Source: Moritella viscosa
Lineage (GTDB): Bacteria > Pseudomonadota > Gammaproteobacteria > Enterobacterales > Moritellaceae
Assembly (NCBI GenBank): GCA_000953735.1
Contig: LN554852.1
Coordinates: 1,933,846-1,997,845, forward strand
DNA: 64,000 nt
Direction: 5' to 3'
The position numbers were made by a program, and so were the translations under genes. Under the pieces are notes generated by a model. It was not told the origin of the DNA. It worked only from the letters and a program-made list of their open reading frames with translations, and made no database searches. Below are positions 1-8,378 of the stretch, in pieces (the stretch's first letter is position 1; every line of letters begins with the position of its first letter).

Positions 1-210
1 TTTTAGTGTTTTGGAAGAATGTCCATTTCGGTAATTTCGCGAGGTATCTTTCTGGTTTTTTTCATAACCCAGATGGTCATCTAGCTCCGCATTGAGCGCA
101 GCTTCAACGGTTATTTTAGTTAGCATTTGACTAAAATCGAGGAGGTCTTGTTGAGATTTCAAGCCTTTTGCGGCTTCCTTTGCAAAGGCTTCAAGTTCTT
201 GCTTTGTCAT
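1..210 (-). CDS. IS256-family (mutator-type) transposase, N-terminal part
   Basis: The first 70 residues of a transposase, cut by the window start. The opening MTKQELEAFAKEAAKG and the later stretch with AALNAELDDHLGYEKN and RNGHSSKTLK are typical of the N-terminal region of IS256/MULE-type transposases, which act with a DDE catalytic triad located further downstream. That triad is outside the window, so activity cannot be judged. The start is the ATG at 208-210, about 60 bp inside the putative inverted repeat. The reading frame is open over the visible part. Family assignment is firm; element name and intactness are unknown. Confidence 0.85.
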   Translation of the reverse strand, partial: MTKQELEAFAKEAAKGLKSQQDLLDFSQMLTKITVEAALNAELDDHLGYEKNQKDTSRNYRNGHSSKTLK

Positions 211-273
211 AATTACCTATCCTTAATATGATTAAGTTAATGATAGGCAATTACACAGATTTCGGGACAGGGT
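1..273 (-). mobile_element. IS256-family insertion sequence, one end
   Basis: One end of an insertion sequence whose transposase is read leftward out of the window. The likely terminal inverted repeat lies at about 246-273 and, read on the minus strand, starts near GACCCTGTCCCGAAATCTG, which resembles ends of IS256-type elements in marine gammaproteobacteria. The other end and the target duplication lie outside, so it cannot be told whether the copy is complete. Confidence 0.75.
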
Positions 274-384
274 CTTTGGTTTTGGAAATATCATATCCAA
301 GCCAAGCTATTAGCGGCATTTAGCAGAACAAGTCAGTTAGTGTTGTAGCATTACAGACCGAAAAAAATCAATCATGGAGATTAT

Positions 385-753
385 ATGTTAGTTACAGGAA
401 GTTTTTTGGCAATATTTATCGGACTCGTACATTCCTACCTAGGTGAGCGCTTTATTTTGACTCGGTTGTTTAAAAGAGAGCTTCCAACGCTTCTTGGTAG
501 TGACTGGTTTACAAAATGAATTTTAAGGTTCGCTTGGCATTTAACAACAGTGGCTTGGTGGGGATTTGCAGCGATTCTTTTCATTCTTTCAAGTCCCACT
601 GTGGATATTCAAAAGCAAATTCTAATGGTGATCAGCGTTGTATTTTTAGTGAGTGGCTTGTTATCTGCTGGGTTCACAAAAGGTAAGCACATATCTTGGA
701 TATTCTTTTGGTTAATTGCTGGCCTGAGTTTTTATGTTGCACAGAGCAGCTAA
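385..753 (+). pseudogene. Small multi-pass membrane protein, interrupted by an in-frame TGA
   Basis: A frame opens with ATG at 385 behind GGAGA and runs to the TAA at 751-753, but codon 45 (517-519) is TGA. Both sides are coding-like: the first part gives a hydrophobic helix followed by RFILTRLFKRELPTLLGSDW, the second part gives two or three more hydrophobic segments (AWWGFAAILFILSS, ILMVISVVFLVSGLL, WIFFWLIAGLSFYV). A single C-to-T change in CGA would explain the stop. A GTG at 550 could restart translation, but no good ribosome site was seen there. Function unknown; it looks like a small conserved inner-membrane protein. Readthrough or sequencing error are alternatives. Confidence 0.65.
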
Positions 754-772
754 GAAGTTAGGGGGACAACAT

Positions 773-1195
773 ATGATGGAAATTAAAACTGAAATTAATA
801 TAGGCGCCTCTGTTAAAGATGTTTGGAAGGTATTTACGGATTTAAATGGGCATGCTGAATGGAATCCGTTTTTGACCGAAATAAATGGTAGTTTGAACGT
901 TGGTAAAGCTGTAGATATAACCGTAAAATTGGAAGGTAGAAAGCCTGAAATCGCAAAAGTTATTTTAAAAGAGCTTAAGCATGAAAAGGAGGCTGTGTTT
1001 TTAATGAATAAGTGGCCTCTAATAAAGGGTAGGCATTACTTCCGTTTGGAGAGCACCTCTGATAACGAAACAAAGTTTATACATGGTGAAGTGTTTACGG
1101 GATTAATTCCATTTTTTGCAGGGGCGAAACTGTATCCATTATTTCACTCCGCATTTGAGAGTATGAATTTAGCATTAAAGAATAGAATAGAATAG
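773..1195 (+). CDS. SRPBCC (START-like) domain protein
   Basis: A protein of about 140 residues matching the SRPBCC/polyketide cyclase fold that binds hydrophobic ligands: an N-terminal beta strand (EIKTEINIGASVKDVWKVFTDLNGHAEWNPFL) and a C-terminal helix after GEVFTGLIPFFAG. The specific ligand is unknown. I place the start at the ATG at 773, since the purine-rich GGGGGA lies just upstream; the longer frame from 734 would overlap the preceding membrane-protein remnant. The last codons and the stop lie inside an AATAG pentanucleotide repeat, so repeat slippage would change the C terminus. Overall family confident, role unknown. Confidence 0.8.
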   Translation: MMEIKTEINIGASVKDVWKVFTDLNGHAEWNPFLTEINGSLNVGKAVDITVKLEGRKPEIAKVILKELKHEKEAVFLMNKWPLIKGRHYFRLESTSDNETKFIHGEVFTGLIPFFAGAKLYPLFHSAFESMNLALKNRIE

Positions 1196-1232
1196 AATAG
1201 AATAGAATGGAGTGGAGTGGAGTTGAGTTGAG
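1181..1232 (+). repeat. Degenerate pentanucleotide tandem repeat
   Basis: Five copies of AATAG (1181-1205) are followed by decayed copies AATGG, AGTGG, AGTGG, AGTTG, AGTTG and AGGAG. The array covers the end and the stop codon of the SRPBCC gene. A five-base unit is not a multiple of three, so copy-number change would shift the frame at the C terminus. Confidence 0.9.
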
Positions 1233-1294
1233 GAGTCATTTATATATGAATAAATAAAGATGTCGTTTGACCGACACCTATTTAGGATAAAAAA

Positions 1295-2386
1295 CTAAGC
1301 TAATTTACCACGTAACGCGATATTCCAGATGTCGACAACAATGTCATTCTCGACCACATAGAATTTATCATGTAGGTTAATGGTTGGATCGCAGTGCGGT
1401 ACGATCATTTCAATCACCTCACCGACAGCAGGTAAGTGTTCACCAGATACTTTACCGTGCTCGTCACCAAAGTAATGCCACTCATAGTTAAGGCCTGCAT
1501 GACTGATTATTTGTGGGTGGGTCGCTTCTTTGTAAATCGCCTTGGTGCCTGCATCAACGGTTACATGCGTTGTATGATTGGCACTGATAACACTGGTTAG
1601 TAATGTCATCGCAGGTTGGAAGTGACCTGCACTATATTCAATATCGAAATACTCCTTATCCATTACAGTGTATGAACCCGGTTGTATTTCGGTGACAGAC
1701 GCAATGTCACTGTCTATTTCATAAGTACCTGTGCCAGATCCTGATTGGATCAGATTCACTAAACCTGTCGCGCTTTCAATTTCTTGCTTTAGCTTACCGG
1801 CTTTATTTAATAATGCGGCAGACGCTTGTTTTCTTTCTTCGTTATCAAGAATATGTTGGAAATGCCCGGCATAACACTGAATACCTTTAAGGGTCGTGTT
1901 GGCATGCCTGTGTACCGACAATGCTAAACTAAACGCAGTTTCAAACGATGCGCCAGTTCTACCAATACCTGCATCAATATCAACTAGCAGGTTAATACGT
2001 AGGTTAAGCTCGCTACCTAATTGATTTAACTGAGCAAGGTTAGCTTCAGAATCCACGACGATCATCGTTTCAGGTGCAAGTTTGATAATTTTAGCTAAGG
2101 TTGCCAGTTTATGCTTAGTGACAATTGGGGAGGTAATTAGCAGGTGGCGAATATTGGCTTTGGCAAGTACATACGCTTCCGATGGCTTGGTAATTGATAT
2201 ACCTATGCTACCTGCATCAAGCTGTAGCTGACAAATTTCTACGCATTTATGGGTTTTTGCATGAGGACGAACATGCTTCGATTTTGCTGATGCGAATTGT
2301 TGCATAGTGTCAATGTTATGAATCAGTTTGTTCTTGTCGATAACCAGACATGGGGTATCTAATTCTAATTTGTGTTTTCCAATCAC
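1295..2386 (-). CDS. D-threonine aldolase / D-serine dehydratase-like PLP enzyme
   Basis: A 363-residue fold-type III PLP enzyme of the alanine racemase N-terminal plus D-serine dehydratase-like (DSD1) family. The N-terminal barrel contains RPHAKTHK, in which the lysine is expected to hold PLP. The C-terminal domain contains VPHCDP, matching the His/Cys zinc site of D-serine dehydratase, D-threonine aldolase and 3-hydroxyaspartate dehydratase relatives. It likely cleaves or dehydrates a D-beta-hydroxy amino acid in the cytoplasm; the exact substrate cannot be read from sequence. The start is a GTG at 2386 with AGGGA upstream. It is a single gene, convergent with the SRPBCC gene. Length is normal for the family. 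Confidence 0.85.
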   Translation of the reverse strand: MIGKHKLELDTPCLVIDKNKLIHNIDTMQQFASAKSKHVRPHAKTHKCVEICQLQLDAGSIGISITKPSEAYVLAKANIRHLLITSPIVTKHKLATLAKIIKLAPETMIVVDSEANLAQLNQLGSELNLRINLLVDIDAGIGRTGASFETAFSLALSVHRHANTTLKGIQCYAGHFQHILDNEERKQASAALLNKAGKLKQEIESATGLVNLIQSGSGTGTYEIDSDIASVTEIQPGSYTVMDKEYFDIEYSAGHFQPAMTLLTSVISANHTTHVTVDAGTKAIYKEATHPQIISHAGLNYEWHYFGDEHGKVSGEHLPAVGEVIEMIVPHCDPTINLHDKFYVVENDIVVDIWNIALRGKLA

Positions 2387-2576
2387 TGTTTATCCCTTTA
2401 AATCACTGTTTTAGCTTTATAAACATTCTACTATGAAAGTGATTGAGATTAATCATTATTTCATCTGATTTTTCCCCAACTCATAATCATTTCAGATGTG
2501 ATTATGTTGTTTTCAATGAGGTATTACAGATAAATAAAATACAGATGCAATAATTGTTATATTAATTAACTCATGG

Positions 2577-2990
2577 TTACTTAAATCGATTTATAGCGCT
2601 TATGCCTGTATCACCAACATTAACACCTAGATTTAATGCTTCATTTGATACCGCAATTATTTTTGCAGACATCATATCTTTATAGCTACTAACACCAGAT
2701 ACAATGGCACATGCTTCATTAGTTTTGTTGCATGTCTCTACATTAATATAAGCACAGGCTAGCATACCTTTTTTTTCTTTGATAATTAAAAGAGGTTTGT
2801 CTAATTCATATCGTATCATTTTAGCTTCCATGTATTCATTTCCTTTTTTAGGGTTAAAATCTAATGACGCAAGTGGATCAACAATTAATTCTGTTTCTTG
2901 TTTATTATGATTTATTAATTTGTAACTAACAAATGTAATAATTAGAATACTTAATATTGTATAGATAACTTTATATTGTATAGATTTCAT
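2577..2990 (-). CDS. Membrane-anchored DUF1805 (YunC-like) protein
   Basis: A 137-residue protein with one N-terminal hydrophobic segment (residues about 7-24) followed by a soluble part that resembles DUF1805/YunC: LLIIKEKKGMLACAYINVETCNK, then IVSGVSSYKDMMSAKIIAVSNEALNLGVNVGDTG. DUF1805 proteins are small, of unknown function, and normally lack the membrane anchor; the anchor and several extra cysteines are the unusual points here. The start ATG at 2988-2990 is preceded by a weak purine stretch. It stands alone, with an AT-rich 700-bp region upstream. The homology is to a domain of unknown function, so no activity is proposed. Confidence 0.7.
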   Translation of the reverse strand: MKSIQYKVIYTILSILIITFVSYKLINHNKQETELIVDPLASLDFNPKKGNEYMEAKMIRYELDKPLLIIKEKKGMLACAYINVETCNKTNEACAIVSGVSSYKDMMSAKIIAVSNEALNLGVNVGDTGISAINRFK

Positions 2991-3693
2991 AATTAGCTTC
3001 TTTTCTATGTCTCATTTATAATAATTTATGTTTATTCTTCTAACTTAGTTAAGGCTTTGTTTTAACATAGTTTGTTGGCTATATTCGTTAACAAAATGCT
3101 ATCAGTTGGTTAGCTGTTAGTCAATATTAACCGCAGGTCTATGGATTTTAGGAATAGAGTTGTGCAAATATTTAATGACTGGTTTAACATTGCTTTATAT
3201 CGACACGTTCCAATACTAATATTTAATACTGTTAACAAGGATGATTTAACCTTGTTTATATTAATTGGCAGGTTTTAAAATTACATCTAAGTTCTTTTTA
3301 ATAAATTTTTTAGAAAGTAAAATCTAAAAATGGCTAAAGTTAAACATTTAATATTTATTTTAATAATAGAGATTATATTTTGATTATTGATGACTATTAA
3401 CATCTAAAAATTACTATAAGAGCAGATTTAGTTACTCTCTTAATGCTAGATTTTTCTAGTGTTTTTTCAATTTAAGTCGTAAATCCAGAAGGAGTTATAG
3501 AGCTTATTCACTTTAATAGTAAATGATGAGCAGATATCAATAGCCTTTTAGGTCATTGATATTGAGAGAAGTAAAAATGATTGAGTTTTTGTTTGGTATA
3601 ATTATCGGTATTCTTTTTAGTTGGAGGGTGCTGAACGACTGTTAGTCAGAACATAATCTTTAGACTTGTAATAATGGCAATACAATCATTGTT
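2991..3693. other. AT-rich intergenic region, possible decayed DNA
   Basis: About 700 bp without a convincing gene. One small hairpin is visible (AACAAGG at 3234-3240 with CCTTGTT at 3250-3256). A short frame at 3577-3645 is annotated separately. No transposase remnants or long repeats were recognised. Confidence 0.6.
3577..3645 (+). CDS. Possible 22-residue membrane peptide
   Basis: A short frame beginning MIEFLFGIIIGILFSW and ending VLNDC. It would form one membrane helix followed by a charged tail. A purine-rich stretch (GAGAGAAG) lies upstream at a workable distance. No family is recognised. It could be a small membrane protein, the leftover of a larger gene, or chance; evidence is only hydrophobicity plus a ribosome site. 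Confidence 0.25.
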   Translation: MIEFLFGIIIGILFSWRVLNDC

Positions 3694-4264
3694 CTATTTT
3701 AGATTCAGGAATCGAGTCACAGCGGGAATACATGCCTTTCCTGCATTTTTGTTCCCTTCGACTAAAGCTGAAACAATCGCTCCTTCTTTAAGCATAAAAA
3801 CCATGTCTGTAAGCGAATTAACATCTTCTGGCTTATCTATGAACAAAGTAATTTTGTTTTTATTAATGACCTGATTACTTGTTTATGCGAACGACAGTAC
3901 TGACGTATCACTGAATCGGTTACGCTGTATTCGGCTGCAGTATTGATAAAAAAACAACCTCTAAATGGGCTAAGTTCTGGCACCTTGTTATTAAACCAAT
4001 CGTCTAAACCGTAAAAAATCGCAAGTATGGATTTTTCGCCTGACGGTTCACTCTCAAGAATATAGTTAAACCATTGATTAAAAATATCATCTCGATATTG
4101 AAGGGTCGCTAATACAAGCTCATCTTTACCAGTAAAATGACTGTATAAGGTTTTCTTCGCGATACCTGATTGCTTCAATATTTCATTAATACCAACAGAA
4201 TTAAACCTTTACTATAAAAAAGTTGTAAGGCTGTTTTAATTAAGACTAATTTTTTTTCATTCAT
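3694..4264 (-). pseudogene. TetR-family regulator broken by two frameshifts
   Basis: A TetR regulator can be followed across three frames. The N terminus (MNEKKLVLIKTALQLFYSKG, from ATG 4262-4264) leaves frame near 4206, where one extra T would restore FNSVGINEILKQSGIAKKTLYSHFTGKDEL, the helix-turn-helix. The middle frame then runs to about 3850 and stops; adding one A in an A-run restores the ligand-binding tail (ITLFIDKPEDVNSLTDMVFMLKEGAIVSALVEG) to the stop at 3694-3696. Both lesions are single-base losses in short A/T runs. It is divergent from the HPP gene, which it may once have controlled. A sequencing error would make it an intact gene of about 190 residues. Confidence 0.82.
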
Positions 4265-4278
4265 GAATAGCTCCTGTT

Positions 4279-4767
4279 ATGAAATATGTCTACATTGAGT
4301 GGAGGTTATATGAAAAATTTGTTTTTCCGATTATTGCGGGTACTTTTGCAACGCTAACTATCGGTGTTTTGGCTTACTTAGGCAGTATTATAAATCCTGG
4401 ACTGTGGTTAATGGCCCCCTTTGGCGCTACTGTTGTGTTGGTATTTGGCGTACCTAAGAGTCCACTTGCTCAGCCTAAGAACGTTATTGTTGGGCACTTA
4501 TTAACAGCGTTTATCGGTGTGTTATTTGTTGAATATGTTGGTGTTGCACCTTGGTCGTTGGCTATTGCAACGGGATTAGCTGTTACTATTATGCTACTGA
4601 CAAATACAACGCACCCGCCAGCAGGGGCGAATCCCATGGTTATTATGCTATCAGGTCAAAGCTGGGCATTTTTATTTAATCCTGTGTTGATTGGAGCATG
4701 CGTGATTGTGGGTTTAGGGTTAGTATTAAATAAATTGAGAACATCGTATTTTGAGAGTATTGAATAA
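4279..4767 (+). CDS. HPP-family integral membrane protein
   Basis: A four-helix membrane protein with the HPP signature (TTHPPAGANPMVIML) and the conserved MAPFGATVVLVFGVPKSPLAQPKNV. Some relatives take part in nitrite transport in plastids; the bacterial role is not settled. The start is doubtful: the open frame begins at 4279, but the good ribosome site GGAGG (4301-4305) precedes an ATG at 4310 in another frame, and one additional T in the run near 4318 would give the family-like start MKNFVFPIIAG. So the gene may carry a single-base loss next to its start. It is divergent from the broken TetR gene. Confidence 0.8.
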   Translation: MKYVYIEWRLYEKFVFPIIAGTFATLTIGVLAYLGSIINPGLWLMAPFGATVVLVFGVPKSPLAQPKNVIVGHLLTAFIGVLFVEYVGVAPWSLAIATGLAVTIMLLTNTTHPPAGANPMVIMLSGQSWAFLFNPVLIGACVIVGLGLVLNKLRTSYFESIE

Positions 4768-4776
4768 AGGAACATC

Positions 4777-4920
4777 ATGAAAAAATGTTTACTCTTTGAT
4801 TGTGACGGTACTTTGGTTGATCAATGCAAGCTCGTGATCACGGTTGTAATGAGGATGATTCTACCGTTAGCGAAGATAGTTATCTCAGTAGCGGCTATTA
4901 TTTATAGACATAAGCAATAA
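4777..4920 (+). pseudogene. HAD-superfamily phosphatase, N-terminal remnant
   Basis: The frame opens MKKCLLFDCDGTLVDQ, which is the HAD motif I (DxDGT) with the nucleophilic aspartate, but it ends after 47 residues where HAD hydrolases need about 200. The residues after motif I do not resemble a cap domain. In another frame the same DNA encodes ARDHGCNEDDSTVSEDSYLS before a stop, so the piece may be the two ends of a longer gene joined by an internal deletion. It starts 9 bp after the HPP stop, suggesting a former operon. Confidence 0.6.
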
Positions 4921-4933
4921 TTGGGGATATCTC

Positions 4934-5557
4934 ATGTCAGCAATCAAACTATACCGTCATCCACTGTCTGGGCATGCCCACAGAGTGGAATTGCTGTTAT
5001 CGTTACTTGGATTAGAAACGGAACTTATTGATGTCGACTTGTTGAAAGGAGAGCATAAACAGCCTGAATTTTTGAAAAAAAATAGCGCAGGGCAAGTGCC
5101 CGTTATTGAAGACGGTGATGTGACCTTATCAGACTCTAATGCTATTTTGATTTACCTCGCCAGTAAATACGATAATGCGGATACTTGGTTGCCAATAGAT
5201 CCTGTACTCGCTGCCCAAGTACAAGGTTTTCTGACCATTGCTGCGAGTAGCGTTGCTTATGGACCCGCGACTGCGCGTTTAATTAATATCTTTCACGCGA
5301 AACTTGATCATCAAAAAGCGCTAGACATAGCACATGCGATTTTAAAACAATTAGACCCGCATTTAGAACATAATCCTTGGTTAGTTGGACACAAACCTAC
5401 TATTGCAGATATTGCGAACTATACCCATATCGCGCATGCGCCAGAAGGGGGCGTATCGTTACAAGACTATCCACATGTTAGACGCTGGTTATCTCGTGTT
5501 GAGGAGCTTAGAGGCTTTGTTCCCATGCAAGCGACTGCGGTTGGACTCGCTGTCTAA
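4934..5557 (+). CDS. Glutathione S-transferase
   Basis: A 207-residue cytosolic glutathione transferase of the usual two-domain layout. The thioredoxin-like N domain starts IKLYRHPLSGHAHRVELLLSLLGL and contains the cis-proline loop QVPVIEDGDVTLSDSNAIL, which binds the glutamyl part of glutathione. The helical C domain contains LVGHKPTIADIANYT, the conserved N-capping aspartate motif. A serine near residue 12 probably activates the thiol. Substrate unknown; most such genes serve detoxification. The start ATG at 4934 has GGGGAT upstream, right after the HAD remnant. Length and motifs are complete. Confidence 0.9.
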   Translation: MSAIKLYRHPLSGHAHRVELLLSLLGLETELIDVDLLKGEHKQPEFLKKNSAGQVPVIEDGDVTLSDSNAILIYLASKYDNADTWLPIDPVLAAQVQGFLTIAASSVAYGPATARLINIFHAKLDHQKALDIAHAILKQLDPHLEHNPWLVGHKPTIADIANYTHIAHAPEGGVSLQDYPHVRRWLSRVEELRGFVPMQATAVGLAV

Positions 5558-5657
5558 CGTAAAGTTAGTGGCAGTGTACTGGTGGATAAGCTTTAGTAAT
5601 GTTAAATTATAAAGTGTACTCATTAATAGCTAAACGTATTATGACCAAGGAGTTGGT

Positions 5658-6236
5658 GTGGAAAACATTGAAAGAGTATTAAATTTTATAGTCGAAATTG
5701 AAAAGCTTAAAGATGTGTTACGTAAGACAAGGCCTGTCGGATTAGATCGTTATGAGAACTCTGCAGAACACAGTTGGCACGTGTGTATATCTGCATTGAT
5801 GCTAAAAGACTATGCGGATGATGAGATTAATATTGACCGTGTAATTAAAATGCTATTGTTGCATGATCTTGGTGAAATAGATGCAGGAGACACGATTGTT
5901 TATGCCGCTGAAACGGTAGAGAACAAGGCGAAAGAAGCATCGGGTATTAACCGATTATTGAATATATTACCGCCCGAACAAGCAAAAGACTATATAGAGC
6001 TTTGGCATGAATTTGAACTAGGGGTTACAGCAGATTCTGTTTACGCCAAAGCCATTGATCGCATCCCTCCGTTATTACATAACATACATGGGGAAGGGCA
6101 TAGCTGGAAAACACATAATATCTCGAAAGAACAAGTGTTTTCGGTTAACAGCAGAATTGGTAAAGGTAGCAAACAGGTATGGACGTCGTTAGAGCAGAAG
6201 CTGGAAAAGGCGGTGAGCCAGGGTCTGCTTAAATAG
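5658..6236 (+). CDS. HD-domain phosphohydrolase (YfbR/HDDC2-like)
   Basis: A 192-residue metal-dependent phosphohydrolase. The HD residues are visible: H in [11 protein letters not shown] in [11 protein letters not shown], and a later D in [11 protein letters not shown]. The ENSAEHSWH and [11 protein letters not shown] motifs match the YfbR/HDDC2 group, which removes phosphate from deoxynucleoside 5'-monophosphates; this activity is inferred. The frame begins with GTG at 5658 behind AAGGAG. It lies 100 bp after the transferase gene on the same strand. Length is normal and nothing looks damaged. Confidence 0.85.
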   Translation: MENIERVLNFIVEIEKLKDVLRKTRPVGLDRYENSAEHSWHVCISALMLKDYADDEINIDRVIKMLLLHDLGEIDAGDTIVYAAETVENKAKEASGINRLLNILPPEQAKDYIELWHEFELGVTADSVYAKAIDRIPPLLHNIHGEGHSWKTHNISKEQVFSVNSRIGKGSKQVWTSLEQKLEKAVSQGLLK

Positions 6237-6366
6237 ATATTTGTTTAGTAATACAATAAAGTCGTTAAAAATGGTGAATAAGTCGGCGCTTCCTTGTCGC
6301 AGTACTTGGTCTGTTTTATCCTTTATGTTATTTTCTATACACAATTTATTACTGGGAATACCTAAA

Positions 6367-6939
6367 ATGCCAAAGGCAAGTGACATTAAAAAGAATACCG
6401 CTGTTGAATATAATAACGGCGTATACATTATCCGTGATATCGAACGTTCAGTACCACAAGGCCGTGCTGGTGGTAGTATCTACCGTATGCGTATGTACGA
6501 TGTAGTTACAGGTTCAAAAATTGACGGAGTATTCAAAGACAGTGACAATCTTAATCTTGCAGATCTTACACGTAACCAAGTTATGTTCTCATACTCTGAT
6601 GGTGAAGAATATGTATTCATGGATACAGAAGACTACACACCTTACAGTCTAGATAAAGCAATAATCGCTGATGAGTTATTATTCATCACAGAAGACACAC
6701 AAGGTCTTCAAGTTCTTATTGTTGATGGTAAGCCGGTATCGATTGAGCTACCTTCTGCTGTTGAAATGGTTATTGTAGAAACTGACCCATCAATTAAAGG
6801 TGCGTCGGCAAGTGCTCGTACTAAACCTGCGATCCTTTCTACTGGCCTTACGGTACAAGTACCTGAATACATCGCAAGCGGCGAAAAAATCAAGATTAAT
6901 ACGACTGATCACAAATTCATGAGTCGTGCAGATAAATAA
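6367..6939 (+). CDS. efpL: Elongation factor P-like protein EfpL (YeiP)
   Basis: A 190-residue EF-P paralogue. Three beta-barrel domains are recognisable: the KOW-like N domain with the loop tip VPQGRAGGS, the OB domain [15 protein letters not shown], and the C domain with [21 protein letters not shown] carries a modified lysine at the loop tip, whereas EfpL has an arginine; here it is R33, which identifies the paralogue. It binds ribosomes stalled on proline-containing motifs. The frame is open from 6241, but the ATG at 6367 gives the canonical start [10 protein letters not shown] and follows GGGAA. A strong terminator follows at 6961. Confidence 0.93.
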   Translation: MPKASDIKKNTAVEYNNGVYIIRDIERSVPQGRAGGSIYRMRMYDVVTGSKIDGVFKDSDNLNLADLTRNQVMFSYSDGEEYVFMDTEDYTPYSLDKAIIADELLFITEDTQGLQVLIVDGKPVSIELPSAVEMVIVETDPSIKGASASARTKPAILSTGLTVQVPEYIASGEKIKINTTDHKFMSRADK

Positions 6940-6957
6940 TAGCGTTGTCTATTAGAT

Positions 6958-6996
6958 AAAGGCTCGTTATCTTAAGCAGATAACGAGCCTTTTTTG
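6958..6996 (+). terminator. Rho-independent terminator of efpL
   Basis: A 12-bp perfect stem (6961-6972 with 6978-6989, loop TAAGC) is followed by a run of seven T. Confidence 0.93.
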
Positions 6997-7104
6997 TCTT
7001 TAGCACTCTGGTATGATAATTGCCGAATTATCATTTGCTGCTACGCTCATAGGACTTAAGATAAACTTAAGCATTTCATGTAATCACGATTAGGAGTGAA
7101 TGTT

Positions 7105-7536
7105 ATGATGTGTAACCTTGCAATTATTTTATTACCTTTGGGTTTACTCATTGCTTGTGATAGTAGTGAAAAAGCCACTGAGCAAGAAGAACCGGATAAG
7201 AGTGCCATAGAGCAGAGCTATGATGATGCAAAGAGTACAGCTAAGGATGTGTTAGATACAACTAAAGCCGCTGCTGTAAGCGCTGTCGATGAGGCTAAAG
7301 AAATGGCTGATGATGTTAAGGATGCGTCTGTAGATGCTTGGGAAAGTACAAAACAAAGTACAGCTAATGCAATAGATACAGCGTCAGAAGCAACCAGTGA
7401 TGCTTATAATAAAACGAAAGACAAAGCTAAGACTGCACTTGAGTCTGTGTCTGAAGCAGCATCTGACACGAGTGAGTCAGCTACAGAAGTAATGGATGAT
7501 GTAAAAAAACAGACAGACGATAAAATCCAAGATTAA
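7105..7536 (+). CDS. Lipoprotein with LEA-like/apolipoprotein-like helical repeats
   Basis: About 143 residues. The N terminus MMCNLAIILLPLGLLIAC is a signal peptide with a lipobox ending in cysteine, so the protein should be lipid-anchored. The rest is rich in Ala, Lys, Asp, Thr and Ser and has loose 11-residue repeats of the type AKSTAKDVLDTTK and TKDKAKTALESVS, as in LEA-like or apolipoprotein-like amphipathic helices. Such proteins may protect membranes or proteins in desiccation, cold or osmotic stress, but this is inference. The GTG at 7096 could also start it; the ATG at 7105 fits the TAGGAG ribosome site better. No enzyme motifs. Confidence 0.75.
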   Translation: MMCNLAIILLPLGLLIACDSSEKATEQEEPDKSAIEQSYDDAKSTAKDVLDTTKAAAVSAVDEAKEMADDVKDASVDAWESTKQSTANAIDTASEATSDAYNKTKDKAKTALESVSEAASDTSESATEVMDDVKKQTDDKIQD

Positions 7537-7619
7537 GCTGATAGCTTACTGAATTAATTATGTTTAAACATGATTTAGAAGGGGTGACCGAGTAATAGAG
7601 TCCACTCTTCTTTCATTAT

Positions 7620-8378
7620 TTATCGGGGTTGTTGTTGGTCAAATAAAGTATCAAGTGCTGAAGTCTTTTCTGGTTGTTCATCTAATTTACTTTGAGATTC
7701 GATTTCAGCTAATTGATAGGTCGATTTATTTAATAGTTTAATCATGTTGTCTCGTTTATCTATTAAAAAATCATCTTTGAGATCGATAGCTTCGATTAAT
7801 GTAATATTTTCATTTAACATTTTTACCGCAGTGCTATATTTTTCATGCTCAAAAAACGTAGTCGCTTTGATTAGGCAATTACTCAAACGCAGTTTTAATC
7901 GAATCTTTTCCAACTTAGATTCTTCAGTGACGCAATCTTCTAATGAGATGTTTCTTTTGTGTAGCTCGTGACGCAAAATTGCTTTGAGACGTGCAATATT
8001 TCGTGCTAAGTCAATTGTGGTTTGCTCATCAACAGGTTCAATAAATAGACCTGATGGAGATACTATTTTAGCTGTCGCAATATGCATTTTTTGTTGAGTA
8101 ATATGATGTTTAATTTTATCGCTCAGTGGTTCGACGGTTAAAATGTTTTTGAGCGCGGCGATAATACGTTGGTGTAATAAGATCGTAAGTTTTGTGCTGA
8201 ATGCAAGCGAGGTCGCGTACTTTAAAACCATTTCGGTTTCTTCTATAGACCGACGTTGTGCCGCTAAAACTTGGCGCTTTTTGGTTAATATTACTTTTCT
8301 TGCTTGTACAAAAATTGCAACGGCAATCATTGAAAATACAAAGAGTAGGATACCCATTTCCATGAACATTAAATTCAA
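7620..8378 (-). CDS. Membrane-anchored coiled-coil protein, unknown function
   Basis: A 252-residue protein with one N-terminal transmembrane helix (about residues 8-27) followed by a basic stretch (RKVILTKKRQ), so the rest should be cytoplasmic. The body is predicted to be nearly all helical, rich in Leu, Lys, Glu and Ile, with coiled-coil character around residues 30-60 and 120-230. The tail is polar and ends in DQQQPR. No catalytic motif is recognised. It stands alone, with its start next to a long non-coding stretch. It is likely a real gene, judging by length and composition, but the family is not recognised. Confidence 0.65.
   Translation of the reverse strand: MNLMFMEMGILLFVFSMIAVAIFVQARKVILTKKRQVLAAQRRSIEETEMVLKYATSLAFSTKLTILLHQRIIAALKNILTVEPLSDKIKHHITQQKMHIATAKIVSPSGLFIEPVDEQTTIDLARNIARLKAILRHELHKRNISLEDCVTEESKLEKIRLKLRLSNCLIKATTFFEHEKYSTAVKMLNENITLIEAIDLKDDFLIDKRDNMIKLLNKSTYQLAEIESQSKLDEQPEKTSALDTLFDQQQPR

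Noticed and set aside
3674-3874. Plus-strand frame of 66 codons
   Set aside because: It lies opposite the tail of the broken TetR gene, whose minus-strand translation is clearly protein-like.
6241-6366. N-terminal extension of efpL by 42 codons
   Set aside because: EfpL proteins start at MPKASDIKK; the extra part is most likely promoter and leader.
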